Source: a virus. Taken from it: a stretch of DNA of 22,977 nucleotides. The stretch covers positions 1 through 22,977 of IMG/VR virus record IMGVR_UViG_3300035034_001766; one strand, given 5' to 3'. Below the pieces are notes generated by a model. That model did no database searches, was not told the origin of the DNA, and saw only the letters and a list, made by a program, of their open reading frames with translations. Shown piece after piece: positions 1-7,118 of this stretch (the stretch's first letter is position 1; every line of letters starts with the position of its first letter). A program made the position numbers and the translations under genes.

Positions 1-990
1 ACAGACAAGACAAAATATGCGTGGTATCCAGCCCTTGCTAAGTCAAATAATCTCGTAAAGCGCTGGATCGGTGAGAAAACAGTACCATCGTATCCGATGT
101 ATATTATATCCAAAGGGCGACACGAGACGATGCACACTTCTCGTACATTTGCTATGATGCAACTTCATCACTACATTATCATTGAGCCACAGGATCATGA
201 CAGATATGTAGAAGCTCTAGAAAAGTTCAAGATTAATCCATATGCCACGCTTGTGGTCGCTCCGTTTTCTAATCACGGAGATGGCCCAGGTCGCGCAAGA
301 AACTACGCATGGGATCATTCCATTGCACTCGGCGCAGAAAGACATTGGGTCTTTGACGATAATATCAAGGACTTTTATAGACTGCATCTGAATTCTCGCT
401 ATAGAGTTATGACTGGTGCTATTTTTAATGCAATGGAAGACTTCGTAGACAGATTTACGAATATTATGATTGCTGGACCTCAGTACTTTTTCTTCTGTGC
501 AGACAGCCAAAAATATCCACCATATGTTCTAAATACTCGCATCTAGTCTGCGCTGTTGATCAAAAACGACTGTAAGCACAGATGGAGAGGAAGATACAAC
601 GAAGATACTGATCTGTCACTTCGCGTACTCAAGGACGGTGACGCTACTATCCAGTTCAATGCCTTTCTGCAGGGCAAAATGGGCACACAACTTCTTAAAG
701 GTGGAAACACAGAAGAGTTCTATCACAAAGAAGGTGACACTGACACGACAGCGTGGCGCGAAGGTCGCATGAATGCTTCAGGTACGATCAACAAGTCAAA
801 AATGCTTGTAGATATGCACCCTGATGTTGCTACGCTTGTCTGGAAGTATGGTAGATGGCACCATTTTGTTGACTACAGCCAATATAGAAAGATTAAACTT
901 ATTCCGAAAGAAGGGGTAACTGTTCCCAAGGGCACTAATAACTACGGTATGTCTTACGTCGATGATTACGACATAAGCCAACTGCAGTGA
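1..990 (+). pseudogene. TAGT-like DNA-base glycosyltransferase, 5'-partial, interrupted by in-frame amber codon
   Basis: The frame is open from base 1, so the true start lies before the window. The product reads as a GT-A-like glycosyltransferase of the TET/JBP-associated type (TAGT): a YIISKGRHET segment near the N-terminus, a VFDDNI motif (bases 349-366) where the family has its metal- or sugar-nucleotide-binding acidic motif, then RGRYNEDTDLSLRVL in the second half. Such enzymes are predicted to add sugars to oxidised or hydroxylated DNA bases. A TAG at 544-546 splits the frame (NTRI-stop-SALLIKND). The reading frame and the family-like sequence resume immediately in the same phase, so this is a point nonsense change; I recall a tyrosine at this spot in relatives. 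Other genes here end in TAG (2178-2180, 5955-5957), so global amber recoding is unlikely. The downstream half could be re-initiated at TTG 556. Family call fairly sure; whether the gene is dead, suppressed, or a sequencing error is open. Confidence 0.75.
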
Positions 991-2180
991 AGATTTACTT
1001 TATTCCATATTCCTTACGCGTTTATCTTTCTGACACAGTTTTTCATAGCGGCATAGATATGTCCATGATGTCAAATATGAGCGCCGTTAAGAGCTTAGGA
1101 CACGAGTGCAGAGTATTCTGCCTTGCTGGTGATTTTGATAGAGAAAAGACGGACGCGTTTATCTTTAATCCTACACTCAGAAATGATGAAATCAAAGCCT
1201 ACTACAAGATCAGAAGAAAGCAGATTTATGAAGCAATGTATGCTGATATTATAGACTATCAGCCAGATGTTATCTTGTCAAATCACATTGTTTGCCCAAT
1301 TTATAGAGATCTAGTATCAAAAATAGATTTACCTATAGTTATTCAAAATCATCTTGTTCCTGGTTTCTTTACAGATCTCGTAAATGCAAATCTATATTCC
1401 GAGCTGTCCGAAAGATCTGTATCTACTTACTGCGTTTCAGATTATTCAAGAAAGAGATTCGAGAAATATTACAGTAAGGCAGCAGACGGTTGGAATTTTA
1501 TTGATATTAAAGCAGACGGTGTGCTGTATCCTGCATGCGTAACAGAAAGAAAAACAGCAAAAGAATCTGATGGAGTCATTCGACACGTATCAGCACTGAA
1601 TCCCGGGAAGAAAACATTTATCATTCACGAGTTTCTAGAAGAGACAGAAATCAAAACGGAAGTTTATACCACTATGCTTTACCTCTCTTCGACTGGAGAC
1701 AAAGTAAAGAACTACGCCGAAAAAAATATCAAGAGGTTTCAAGATGAGCCGCTACGAAAAACAATCTTTGACCTTCCTCACGAAAAGATTATGGATGCTA
1801 TATCTAATTCAATGTGTACTTTCGTGGGACTCGCACCGTATGACACTTATACGATAACGTCACTTGAATCTCTACAGCGTGGTGTACCTCTGATACTGTT
1901 CGGTAATAGAGATGGTGACCACCCTGCACTTGAAATACTAGATGCTGAGACTAGAAATAAATTTATTCGCGTAGTACGAAACAAGGATCAGTTTCTATCT
2001 GCAGTTCAAGATTTCTCTAAACTCACTTTAGATGACAGACAAGAGTTAGCTGATAAAACGTATGAGTTTAATTCTATTGAAAAGACCAAATCTTCCCTTG
2101 AGTTAATCTTCAAGAAAAGTATTCTTAAGCACCAAGCATCTGAAGATGTTACAAATATAGAAAGATTTATGAATGGCTAG
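987..2180 (+). CDS. GT-B-like glycosyltransferase
   Basis: The 397-aa protein starts at GTG 987, which overlaps the TGA stop of the preceding TAGT-like gene (GTGA), so the two are translationally linked. The N-terminal half looks like a Rossmann lobe (MKIYFIPYSLRVYLSD, then QPDVILSNH and PIVIQNHLVPGFF). The C-terminal half has the GT-B style nucleotide-sugar region, with GLAPYDTYTITSLESLQRG followed by PLILFGNRDGDHP, resembling the E-x(7)-E type region of GT4-like enzymes. No membrane segment or signal peptide is visible, so it should be cytoplasmic. Its position next to a TAGT-like gene suggests a second step in sugar addition to phage DNA bases. A role in host glycan modification is the main alternative. 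It ends in TAG and overlaps the exonuclease start by 8 bases. Fold assignment moderately sure; substrate unknown. Confidence 0.7.
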   Translation: MKIYFIPYSLRVYLSDTVFHSGIDMSMMSNMSAVKSLGHECRVFCLAGDFDREKTDAFIFNPTLRNDEIKAYYKIRRKQIYEAMYADIIDYQPDVILSNHIVCPIYRDLVSKIDLPIVIQNHLVPGFFTDLVNANLYSELSERSVSTYCVSDYSRKRFEKYYSKAADGWNFIDIKADGVLYPACVTERKTAKESDGVIRHVSALNPGKKTFIIHEFLEETEIKTEVYTTMLYLSSTGDKVKNYAEKNIKRFQDEPLRKTIFDLPHEKIMDAISNSMCTFVGLAPYDTYTITSLESLQRGVPLILFGNRDGDHPALEILDAETRNKFIRVVRNKDQFLSAVQDFSKLTLDDRQELADKTYEFNSIEKTKSSLELIFKKSILKHQASEDVTNIERFMNG

Positions 2181-2817
2181 ATCAAACAAGCATTTTATCC
2201 TAGACTACGAGACAATGGGAACTAACGTGAATGACTGTGCAGTAATTGACTGCTCGTTCTTTACATTTGATCTCGAAAAAATGGTATCAGATACACCATA
2301 CACTTTAAGATCAATTGCTGATATGCAAAAGTGCAAGCTGTCAATTAAAGAACAGGTCAGAGACTACGGCTGGGTAGTATATGCTGATACAGTAGAGTTT
2401 TGGCAGAAGCAAGATGCTAGCGTTCAGAAAAAAATCATGCCTCTCAAGACTGATAAAACAGTCGAAGAATTTACCGTAGAGATTCTGACATATCTCTCAA
2501 AGAATTCAAAGTATGATTGCTGGTGGTCTCGGGCAAACTCTTTTGATCCGCCTATTCTGTGGAGAATGTTTGAAGCGCAGAAGAAGGGTTCGTTTTTAAA
2601 CAGCACAATACCTCATTGGAAACTGAGAGACACCAGGACATTTATCGACGCGAAGTTAGACTTTCCAAAAGAAAACGGATTTATACCAATTCAAGACGAA
2701 GAATTCTGGGGTAAAGTATTCCAGAAGCACGACAGTTCTTGGGACATTCTTGCTGATATCCTAAGAATTCAGGCAATACTAAGAGCAGAGCAAGATCTAG
2801 AAATGATAAAAAGGTAA
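2173..2817 (+). CDS. dexA: DexA-like 3'-5' exonuclease (DEDDh family)
   Basis: The 214-aa protein resembles T4 exonuclease A (227 aa) in length and motif layout. Exo I is LDYETMG with D11 and E13, Exo II is SFDPPILW with D125, and Exo III is HDSSWD with H186 and D191, which fits the H-x4-D spacing of the DEDDh subclass. All expected metal-binding residues are present, so the enzyme should be active on single-stranded DNA 3' ends. In T4, DexA is an early non-essential DNA exonuclease; here it sits ahead of the replication block and behind the glycosyltransferases. The start ATG at 2173 overlaps the end of the preceding gene by 8 bases. A UvsW-operon-like or RNase T-like relative is less likely, given the DexA-like tail. 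Confidence 0.82.
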   Translation: MARSNKHFILDYETMGTNVNDCAVIDCSFFTFDLEKMVSDTPYTLRSIADMQKCKLSIKEQVRDYGWVVYADTVEFWQKQDASVQKKIMPLKTDKTVEEFTVEILTYLSKNSKYDCWWSRANSFDPPILWRMFEAQKKGSFLNSTIPHWKLRDTRTFIDAKLDFPKENGFIPIQDEEFWGKVFQKHDSSWDILADILRIQAILRAEQDLEMIKR

Positions 2818-2825
2818 AATATATT

Positions 2826-3383
2826 ATGAGTGAAGAACGTAAAGGCGACTGGCTACAGACTTCAAGTGGTATTGCATTTTGGCCACTCGATCCAAGACCA
2901 GAAGAGGTTGAAATTCAAGACATTGCGCATGCACTTTCAAATATGTGCAGATACGGTGGGCACTGTAGAGAATTTTATTCAGTAGCACAGCATTCCGTGC
3001 TCGTCTCGCAAGCACTTTCACCGGAGTACAAGCTATGGGGCCTTCTACATGACGCCGGTGAAGCATATGTGGTCGACATACCCAGGCCACTAAAGCGTTT
3101 TCTTACAAACTATGCTGAAATCGAGAAAGGTGTTATGAATGCTGTCTGTGATAAATTCGATATGGCTCGTAAGATGCCAGACGAAGTAAAGCGGGTAGAC
3201 AACGCGATCCTTGCAGATGAGATGCCTCAGCTTATGAAGTCACCACCTCGTCCGTGGAATCTTATAGAACCACCACTGGGAATTACGATTCGACCTTGGA
3301 CATCAGCCGAAGCAAACATCAGATTCCTCAGCGAGTTTAGAATGCTGACTGGTATATTGCAGCATCAACGCAATTCAAGTTAA
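2826..3383 (+). CDS. HD-domain phosphohydrolase (5'-nucleotidase-like)
   Basis: The 185-aa protein belongs to the HD metal-dependent phosphohydrolase superfamily. The metal ligands are visible as H46 (YGGHCREFYSVAQHS), H75-D76 (LLHDAGEAYVVDIPRPLK) and the late Asp in VDNAILADE (D125). The arrangement resembles YfbR-like deoxynucleoside-5'-monophosphatases and related phage HD proteins. A likely role is trimming host or phage deoxynucleotide pools, which fits a site between a DNA exonuclease and the replication genes, with dUTPase downstream. The start ATG 2826 follows an AAAAGG element that overlaps the end of dexA. The gene is the last before a promoter-bearing gap. Fold is secure; substrate is inferred. 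Confidence 0.75.
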   Translation: MSEERKGDWLQTSSGIAFWPLDPRPEEVEIQDIAHALSNMCRYGGHCREFYSVAQHSVLVSQALSPEYKLWGLLHDAGEAYVVDIPRPLKRFLTNYAEIEKGVMNAVCDKFDMARKMPDEVKRVDNAILADEMPQLMKSPPRPWNLIEPPLGITIRPWTSAEANIRFLSEFRMLTGILQHQRNSS

Positions 3384-3390
3384 TCTTAAG

Positions 3391-3419
3391 TTGACTTCGC
3401 GGAAGCTTTGGTGTACTAT
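3391..3419 (+). promoter_or_regulatory. Sigma-70-like promoter for the clamp/clamp-loader operon
   Basis: TTGACT at 3391-3396, a 17-base spacer, then TACTAT at 3414-3419 lie in the 89-base gap between the HD gene and gp45. Spacing is ideal and five of six -35 positions match the bacterial consensus. The transcript would start near 3426 and give a leader of roughly 45 bases containing TAAGGAGT (3455-3462), a strong ribosome binding site 10 bases before the gp45 ATG. The same TTGACTTCG start is found at 9346. Confidence 0.75.
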
Positions 3420-3472
3420 AAACAATCCCCAAAATCTTAAAATCTTAACTCATCTAAGGAGTACTATTTAAT

Positions 3473-4138
3473 ATGAAACTATCGCAAGAAACAATTGCTG
3501 TACTGCGCAACTTCTCGGCAATCAATCAATCAATTCTTTTTAAGGAAGGTTCGACACTTCGTACAATAAGCCCGACGAAAACTGTTATGGCTGTTGCAGT
3601 TGTACCGGACGAATTCCCGCAGCAAGCTGGTATCTATAATCTACCTAGATTTTTGGCCGTTTGTGGTCTTTATGCTGAACCGAATCTTGTCTTTGGTGAC
3701 AAAGCAGTCACGATTACTGAAGGTAAAAGTAAAGCAAAATATGTTTACGCAGATCCTTCGATGATCATTACTCCTCCTGAAAAAGAAATCAAGTTGCCGA
3801 CAGTAGACGTGGCTGTAACTCTTACTGCAGAAGACTTTCTGAAAGTATTAAAAGCGTCCAGTGTATATCAGCTACCTGAAATTGCTTTCGTCGGTGAAAA
3901 TGGCACCTGTTATCTGAAAGCAATCGACAGCGCCAACCCCTCGGCTGACTCATTTGGCGTCGAACTAGGTGAAACTGAAGATACATTCTCCTTGATTATC
4001 AAGACAGAAAATCTTCAAATTATGCCGTTTGACTATGAAGTAGAACTTTCGTCAAAGGGTATTTCCAAATTCTCTTGCCCTACTGTAACTTACTTTATCG
4101 CAATTGAATCTAAATCAACATATAAGAAAGGATCATAA
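3473..4138 (+). CDS. 45: DNA polymerase sliding clamp gp45
   Basis: The 221-aa protein closely follows T4 gp45 (228 aa) in length and pattern. It opens MKLSQETIAVLRNFSAINQSIL, like T4 MKLSKDTTALLKNFATIN, has a central YADPSMIITPP segment like T4 AADPSTVVAP, and ends YFIAIESKST like T4 YVVALEADST. Gp45 is a trimeric ring that tethers DNA polymerase to the template. In T4 it also coactivates late transcription together with gp33 and gp55, which matters here because TATAAATA late promoters occur at 18744 and 18785. It has its own promoter and the best ribosome binding site in the window, fitting a highly expressed clamp. Its stop overlaps the next start as TAATG. Confidence 0.93.
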   Translation: MKLSQETIAVLRNFSAINQSILFKEGSTLRTISPTKTVMAVAVVPDEFPQQAGIYNLPRFLAVCGLYAEPNLVFGDKAVTITEGKSKAKYVYADPSMIITPPEKEIKLPTVDVAVTLTAEDFLKVLKASSVYQLPEIAFVGENGTCYLKAIDSANPSADSFGVELGETEDTFSLIIKTENLQIMPFDYEVELSSKGISKFSCPTVTYFIAIESKSTYKKGS

Positions 4139-4344
4139 TGGCACATAAGCTAACATTAGCAGTAGAAGATTACGGGCAAATGGTCAAACTCATAGATGCC
4201 TGTGTAGAGCGGGGTGCCTTTAAAGGAAACGAGATATTCTTTGTCGGTGGTCTGCGCGAAAGAATCGAAAAGCTTCGCACAGACCTCACTGCAGACCAAC
4301 CAGAGCTTCTGGCTGAGACAACTGAAACTGAACCTAAAAAATAA
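4138..4344 (+). CDS. Small hypothetical protein between gp45 and gp44
   Basis: The 68-aa protein starts on the stop codon of gp45 (TAATG), so translation is probably coupled. It is acidic overall, with a predicted helical N-terminal half (VEDYGQMVKLIDACVERGAF), a short GNEIFFVGGL strand-like segment, then a charged helix (LRERIEKLRTDL) and a disordered Glu/Thr-rich tail. No motif I know identifies it. In T4 the 45 and 44 genes are adjacent, so this is an insertion into the clamp block. Its position hints at a role with the clamp or loader, but nothing in the sequence proves it. Confidence 0.72.
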   Translation: MAHKLTLAVEDYGQMVKLIDACVERGAFKGNEIFFVGGLRERIEKLRTDLTADQPELLAETTETEPKK

Positions 4345-4357
4345 GGTATCTTATATC

Positions 4358-5302
4358 ATGAACGACAATATTGCAATGGAAATGCTCTGGAGCCAAAAAT
4401 ACCGGCCCCAGCGCATTTCTGATACCATTCTACCAGAAAAGACAAAAAAAGCATTTCAGCGATTTGTTGACGATAAAAATATTCCGAATCTGTTACTCTC
4501 CGGTTCACCCGGTACCGGAAAAACTACAGCAGCGATTGCGATGCTCAAAGAACTTGACTGTGACTACATTCTTATCAACGGCTCACTGAATGGCGGCATT
4601 GATACACTTCGTCACGAGATAGCAAACTTTGCCTCGTCTGTTTCACTTACTGGTGGTCGCAAGTATGTGATTATTGACGAAGCTGATTATCTGACTCCTG
4701 CTACTCAAGCTGCTATGCGTTCATTCGCTGAAGAATATAGCAAAAACTGTGGGTTTATCTTTACTTGTAACCTCAAGAACAGAATTATTCCTGCTCTTCA
4801 ATCAAGATTCTCGAATGTAGATTTCGCAATCGATAAGGCGGATCGCGCAACCATTGCGATGCATTTCTTCAAGCGTGTTCTTACTATTCTGGATACCGAA
4901 GGTGTAGAATATGACCGAAAGGTAATCGCGAAGATTGTCGAAAAGTACTTCCCAGATTTTCGTCGAGTGCTAAATGAACTTCAAAACTATGCTGCATCTG
5001 GTAAGATTGACGAAGGAATCTTTAATAACTTCAAACAAGAATCCATAGATTCTCTATTCGAACTCATTAAAAACAAAGACTTCACAGAAATGCGTAAGTG
5101 GGTCGCATCAAATACAGATCAAGACTTTGCTGAGCTGTATAGAAAACTCTTTGAGACAGGACTTGACAAGATTAAGATGAATTCCATTCCGAACTTCGTC
5201 GTTATTCTTGCCAGATACCAATTCCAGCACCCTTCTGTTCCTGACCAAGAGCTCAATCTAGTAGCTGCGCTTGTGGAGGTCATGGCTGAGTGTGACCTAT
5301 GA
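4358..5302 (+). CDS. 44: Clamp loader large subunit gp44 (AAA+ ATPase)
   Basis: The 314-aa protein matches T4 gp44 (319 aa). Residues 49-56 are the Walker A loop GSPGTGKT, residues 104-110 (VIIDEAD) are Walker B, TCN at 136-138 fits sensor 1, and SRF at 149-151 supplies the arginine finger. The MLWSQKYRPQRISD N-terminus is typical of clamp-loader ATPases. Four gp44 plus one gp62 load the gp45 ring using ATP. I chose ATG 4358 rather than the in-frame upstream codon at 4214: the extension lies inside the preceding gene in another frame and reads as out-of-frame sequence, and the family N-terminus begins here. An AAGG lies about 11 bases upstream. The stop overlaps the next ATG (ATGA). Confidence 0.93.
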   Translation: MNDNIAMEMLWSQKYRPQRISDTILPEKTKKAFQRFVDDKNIPNLLLSGSPGTGKTTAAIAMLKELDCDYILINGSLNGGIDTLRHEIANFASSVSLTGGRKYVIIDEADYLTPATQAAMRSFAEEYSKNCGFIFTCNLKNRIIPALQSRFSNVDFAIDKADRATIAMHFFKRVLTILDTEGVEYDRKVIAKIVEKYFPDFRRVLNELQNYAASGKIDEGIFNNFKQESIDSLFELIKNKDFTEMRKWVASNTDQDFAELYRKLFETGLDKIKMNSIPNFVVILARYQFQHPSVPDQELNLVAALVEVMAECDL

Positions 5303-5478
5303 ACTTTTTCAAGAAACCCAAAAAGACAGCTATCTGTAGTATCTGTAGGAATTCTTCACCCAAAAAAGAATTCTGGAAAATCGAAGTAAAAGCTGCCGAT
5401 GGAGTCATTGAACTAGACTTATGTAAAGAATGTTCTGATACTATGAATCAGATTAAAAATGAGGCACAACCAAGATGA
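5299..5478 (+). CDS. 59-aa zinc-ribbon-like protein inside the clamp-loader operon
   Basis: This short ORF starts at ATG 5299, overlapping the gp44 stop (ATGA), and its own TGA (5476-5478) overlaps the gp62 ATG, again as ATGA. The product has two CxxC pairs, CSIC (C13, C16) and CKEC (C42, C45), separated by 25 residues, the spacing of a small treble-clef or zinc-ribbon fold, with a basic N-terminus (NFFKKPKK) that could touch nucleic acid. Overlaps on both sides and intact cysteine pairs argue that it is a real translated gene. T4 has no gene between 44 and 62. Function unknown; it may be a loader accessory or simply a small regulator co-produced with the loader. Confidence 0.8.
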   Translation: MNFFKKPKKTAICSICRNSSPKKEFWKIEVKAADGVIELDLCKECSDTMNQIKNEAQPR

Positions 5479-5957
5479 GCAAGGAACTTGACGCGTCTGA
5501 AATTATTAAGCCGTATGTTCATATAGAAGAAATAGAAGAGGTGCTCTCAAAGGAAGAGAAACTCACTCCCTTTTCGTTCATGACTTCAGTATCTGAATCC
5601 AAGCGTGATCTTATCTCAGAAAATCCTGAATCTGCCAAGGAATACAACGCGTATATGGTAAATCGCGGATTCAGTTTCTTCCCAGATACTGTTCTTTATG
5701 CCAATGAACTGAATATGTTGCCTGCAATGCCCAAGGCTGCGCAGTATTACTATTACTACGGATCTCTGCGTAAAAGAAAAAGGTACTCGAAGTGGCATAA
5801 GCTCGCAAAAGATGAAATTCTTGACCTCATCTGTGTCACATATAACTGTAGAGTAGAAGTTGCCAAACAGTATATGAAAATTCTGACTGAAGATAATATT
5901 CAAGCTCTTAGAGACATGAGAAACACTGGTGAAGGTAAGGCAAAAATAAATAAATAG
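5475..5957 (+). CDS. 62: Clamp loader small subunit gp62
   Basis: The 160-aa protein has the gp62 signature in its middle: a FFPDTVLYANELN segment corresponding to T4 FPECMPAVYAMNLI, then RKRKRYSKWHKL corresponding to T4 PRGKRYGKWAKL. It also shares the tail with a late TEDNIQALRDM-like helix. T4 gp62 is 187 aa, so this version is shorter. Gp62 completes the gp44(4):gp62(1) pentamer that opens the sliding clamp. Its location right after gp44 and before regA repeats the T4 order. Start ATG 5475 overlaps the stop of the 59-aa zinc protein. It ends in TAG, which supports TAG being a genuine stop in this genome. Confidence 0.87.
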   Translation: MSKELDASEIIKPYVHIEEIEEVLSKEEKLTPFSFMTSVSESKRDLISENPESAKEYNAYMVNRGFSFFPDTVLYANELNMLPAMPKAAQYYYYYGSLRKRKRYSKWHKLAKDEILDLICVTYNCRVEVAKQYMKILTEDNIQALRDMRNTGEGKAKINK

Positions 5958-6000
5958 ATTGTAACTCATATAAAAACAAAAATAAAAGAGAGTGAATATA

Positions 6001-6426
6001 ATGAACCAAAATCTATTCAGAGGTGTCGGAGCTGAAATAAGACTCATATCAGATGACAGTTTTCTAAAAATACGCGAGACTCTCACCCGTATAGGTGTAG
6101 CATCTAAGACCGAACAGAAGATTTTTCAGTCGTGTCATATCCTACATAAAATGGATAAAGAAACTGATAGGAGTAGATATGTAATCTTGCACTTCAAAGA
6201 ATTGTTTATTCTTGATGGCAAGAATGACACGCTGTCAGAAGAAGATAAAGGAAGAAGAAACACCATTACGAATCTACTCGAAGAGTGGAATCTTTTGGAG
6301 ATTGTCAATCCAGATCAGACTGTAGACCCAATACTGCCCCTCAGTGGGGTCAAAATCATACCATTTAGAGACAAGCCTAAATGGGAACTCATAAGTAAAT
6401 ATACAATAGGAAGCAAAAAGGTTTAA
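6001..6426 (+). CDS. regA: RegA translational repressor
   Basis: The 141-aa protein aligns by eye with T4 RegA (122 aa): FLKIRETLTRIG against T4 FLKVKETLTRIG, QSCHILHK against QSCHILQK, LHFKELFILDG against VHFKEMLRMDG, and WELISKYTIG at the end against WKLVPKYTIG. RegA binds ribosome binding regions of early mRNAs, including those of the clamp and loader genes, and represses their translation. Its position after gp62 is the T4 order. A GTG at 5992 is in frame, but ATG 6001 follows an AGAGAG element by about 9 bases and gives the more natural N-terminus. The short insert before the last 30 residues makes it longer than T4 RegA. Confidence 0.93.
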   Translation: MNQNLFRGVGAEIRLISDDSFLKIRETLTRIGVASKTEQKIFQSCHILHKMDKETDRSRYVILHFKELFILDGKNDTLSEEDKGRRNTITNLLEEWNLLEIVNPDQTVDPILPLSGVKIIPFRDKPKWELISKYTIGSKKV

Positions 6427-6428
6427 CA

Positions 6429-6947
6429 ATGAATATTTTTCGTGATAAAGAAACTGCAACTCTGCCGGTCTATGCTACACAGGGGTCAGCATGCTTTGAT
6501 CTACATGCGTGCATTGAAGAAGGTACAAAATACCTATCCTACAATCCCTTTAACAGACCAGTTGAACACCCAGTAAAACTTACTGGCAACGGCCCCGTAA
6601 TTCAAATCCATTCTGACAGCAGAGTTCTAGTGCCTACTGGTTTAATCTTTGATATTCCTGATCTTCATCTGATGAAGATCTTTATTCGCTCAAGCATGGC
6701 CCTCAAAATGGGTTTAACGCTTGCGAATAGCGTCGCTATTATTGATTCCGATTATGTGGATCCACTATTTGTTATGCTCTATAACATGTCAGATACCATT
6801 GTAACAATTCATCACGGTGACAGAATAGCGCAGGGCGCACTAGAAAAAATGACAGTAAGTGCCCTAACCGAAACAGCTGAGCGCCCAACACAGAAAACAG
6901 ATCGAGTCGGCGGCTTGGGTTCAACCGGGGTAAACGAACTTGTCTGA
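6429..6947 (+). CDS. dut: dUTPase (trimeric type)
   Basis: The 172-aa protein carries the five trimeric dUTPase motifs: motif 1 near 16-27 (ATQGSACFDLHA), motif 2 RSS at 87-89, motif 3 SVAIIDSDY at 101-109 with the Asp and Tyr that bind uracil and activate water, motif 4 GDRIAQ at 130-135, and the C-terminal P-loop-like motif 5 GGLGSTG at 161-167. It converts dUTP to dUMP plus pyrophosphate, keeping uracil out of phage DNA and feeding dTMP synthesis. An extra segment of roughly 30 residues between motifs 1 and 2 makes it longer than the usual 140-150 aa. ATG 6429 follows AAAAGG, 7 bases upstream. T4 uses an unrelated all-alpha dCTPase/dUTPase (gp56), so this is a substitution of family. Confidence 0.92.
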   Translation: MNIFRDKETATLPVYATQGSACFDLHACIEEGTKYLSYNPFNRPVEHPVKLTGNGPVIQIHSDSRVLVPTGLIFDIPDLHLMKIFIRSSMALKMGLTLANSVAIIDSDYVDPLFVMLYNMSDTIVTIHHGDRIAQGALEKMTVSALTETAERPTQKTDRVGGLGSTGVNELV

Positions 6948-7116
6948 TAGAGTAACAATTAAGCTATATAGAGATAATGGGCATTGGATAGCGGCATCAG
7001 AACACCCAGATTTAATGGCACAAGGAGCCACCAGAATGGTGGCTCTTGCCAGCCTTGCACTTTTGCTTGATGTCGAAGCAGACGTGGATCTCCAACAGGA
7101 AATTTTCGGTTATTAA
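6940..7116 (+). CDS. Small HicB-like protein, TTG start
   Basis: A 58-aa frame starts at TTG 6940 inside the last codons of dUTPase, with GGGG about 9 bases upstream, and fills the whole gap to 7116. The pattern VTIKLYRDNGHWIAASEHPDLMAQG followed by an Ala/Leu-rich helix (TRMVALASLALLLDV) resembles the partial RNase-H fold of HicB-like antitoxin domains, which read Y-x-W-x-A-x-x-P-D-L-x-A-x-G and then a TxxxALxxL helix. No HicA-like toxin with a double-stranded RNA-binding fold is seen nearby, so an antitoxin role is not supported. The start codon is weak and the family call rests on pattern only. Confidence 0.55.
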   Translation: MSDRVTIKLYRDNGHWIAASEHPDLMAQGATRMVALASLALLLDVEADVDLQQEIFGY

Positions 7117-7118
7117 AA

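Noticed and set aside
217-510. 97-aa frame on the - strand
   Set aside because: Antisense shadow of the glycosyltransferase gene with no neighbour or signal to support it.
544-2180. Genome-wide amber (TAG) recoding to explain the interrupted glycosyltransferase
   Set aside because: The next glycosyltransferase and gp62 both end naturally in TAG with normal-length products, and no suppressor tRNA is seen in the window.
4214-4357. Longer start for gp44
   Set aside because: The extra residues overlap the 68-aa gene in another phase and do not resemble clamp-loader N-termini. ATG 4358 gives the family start.
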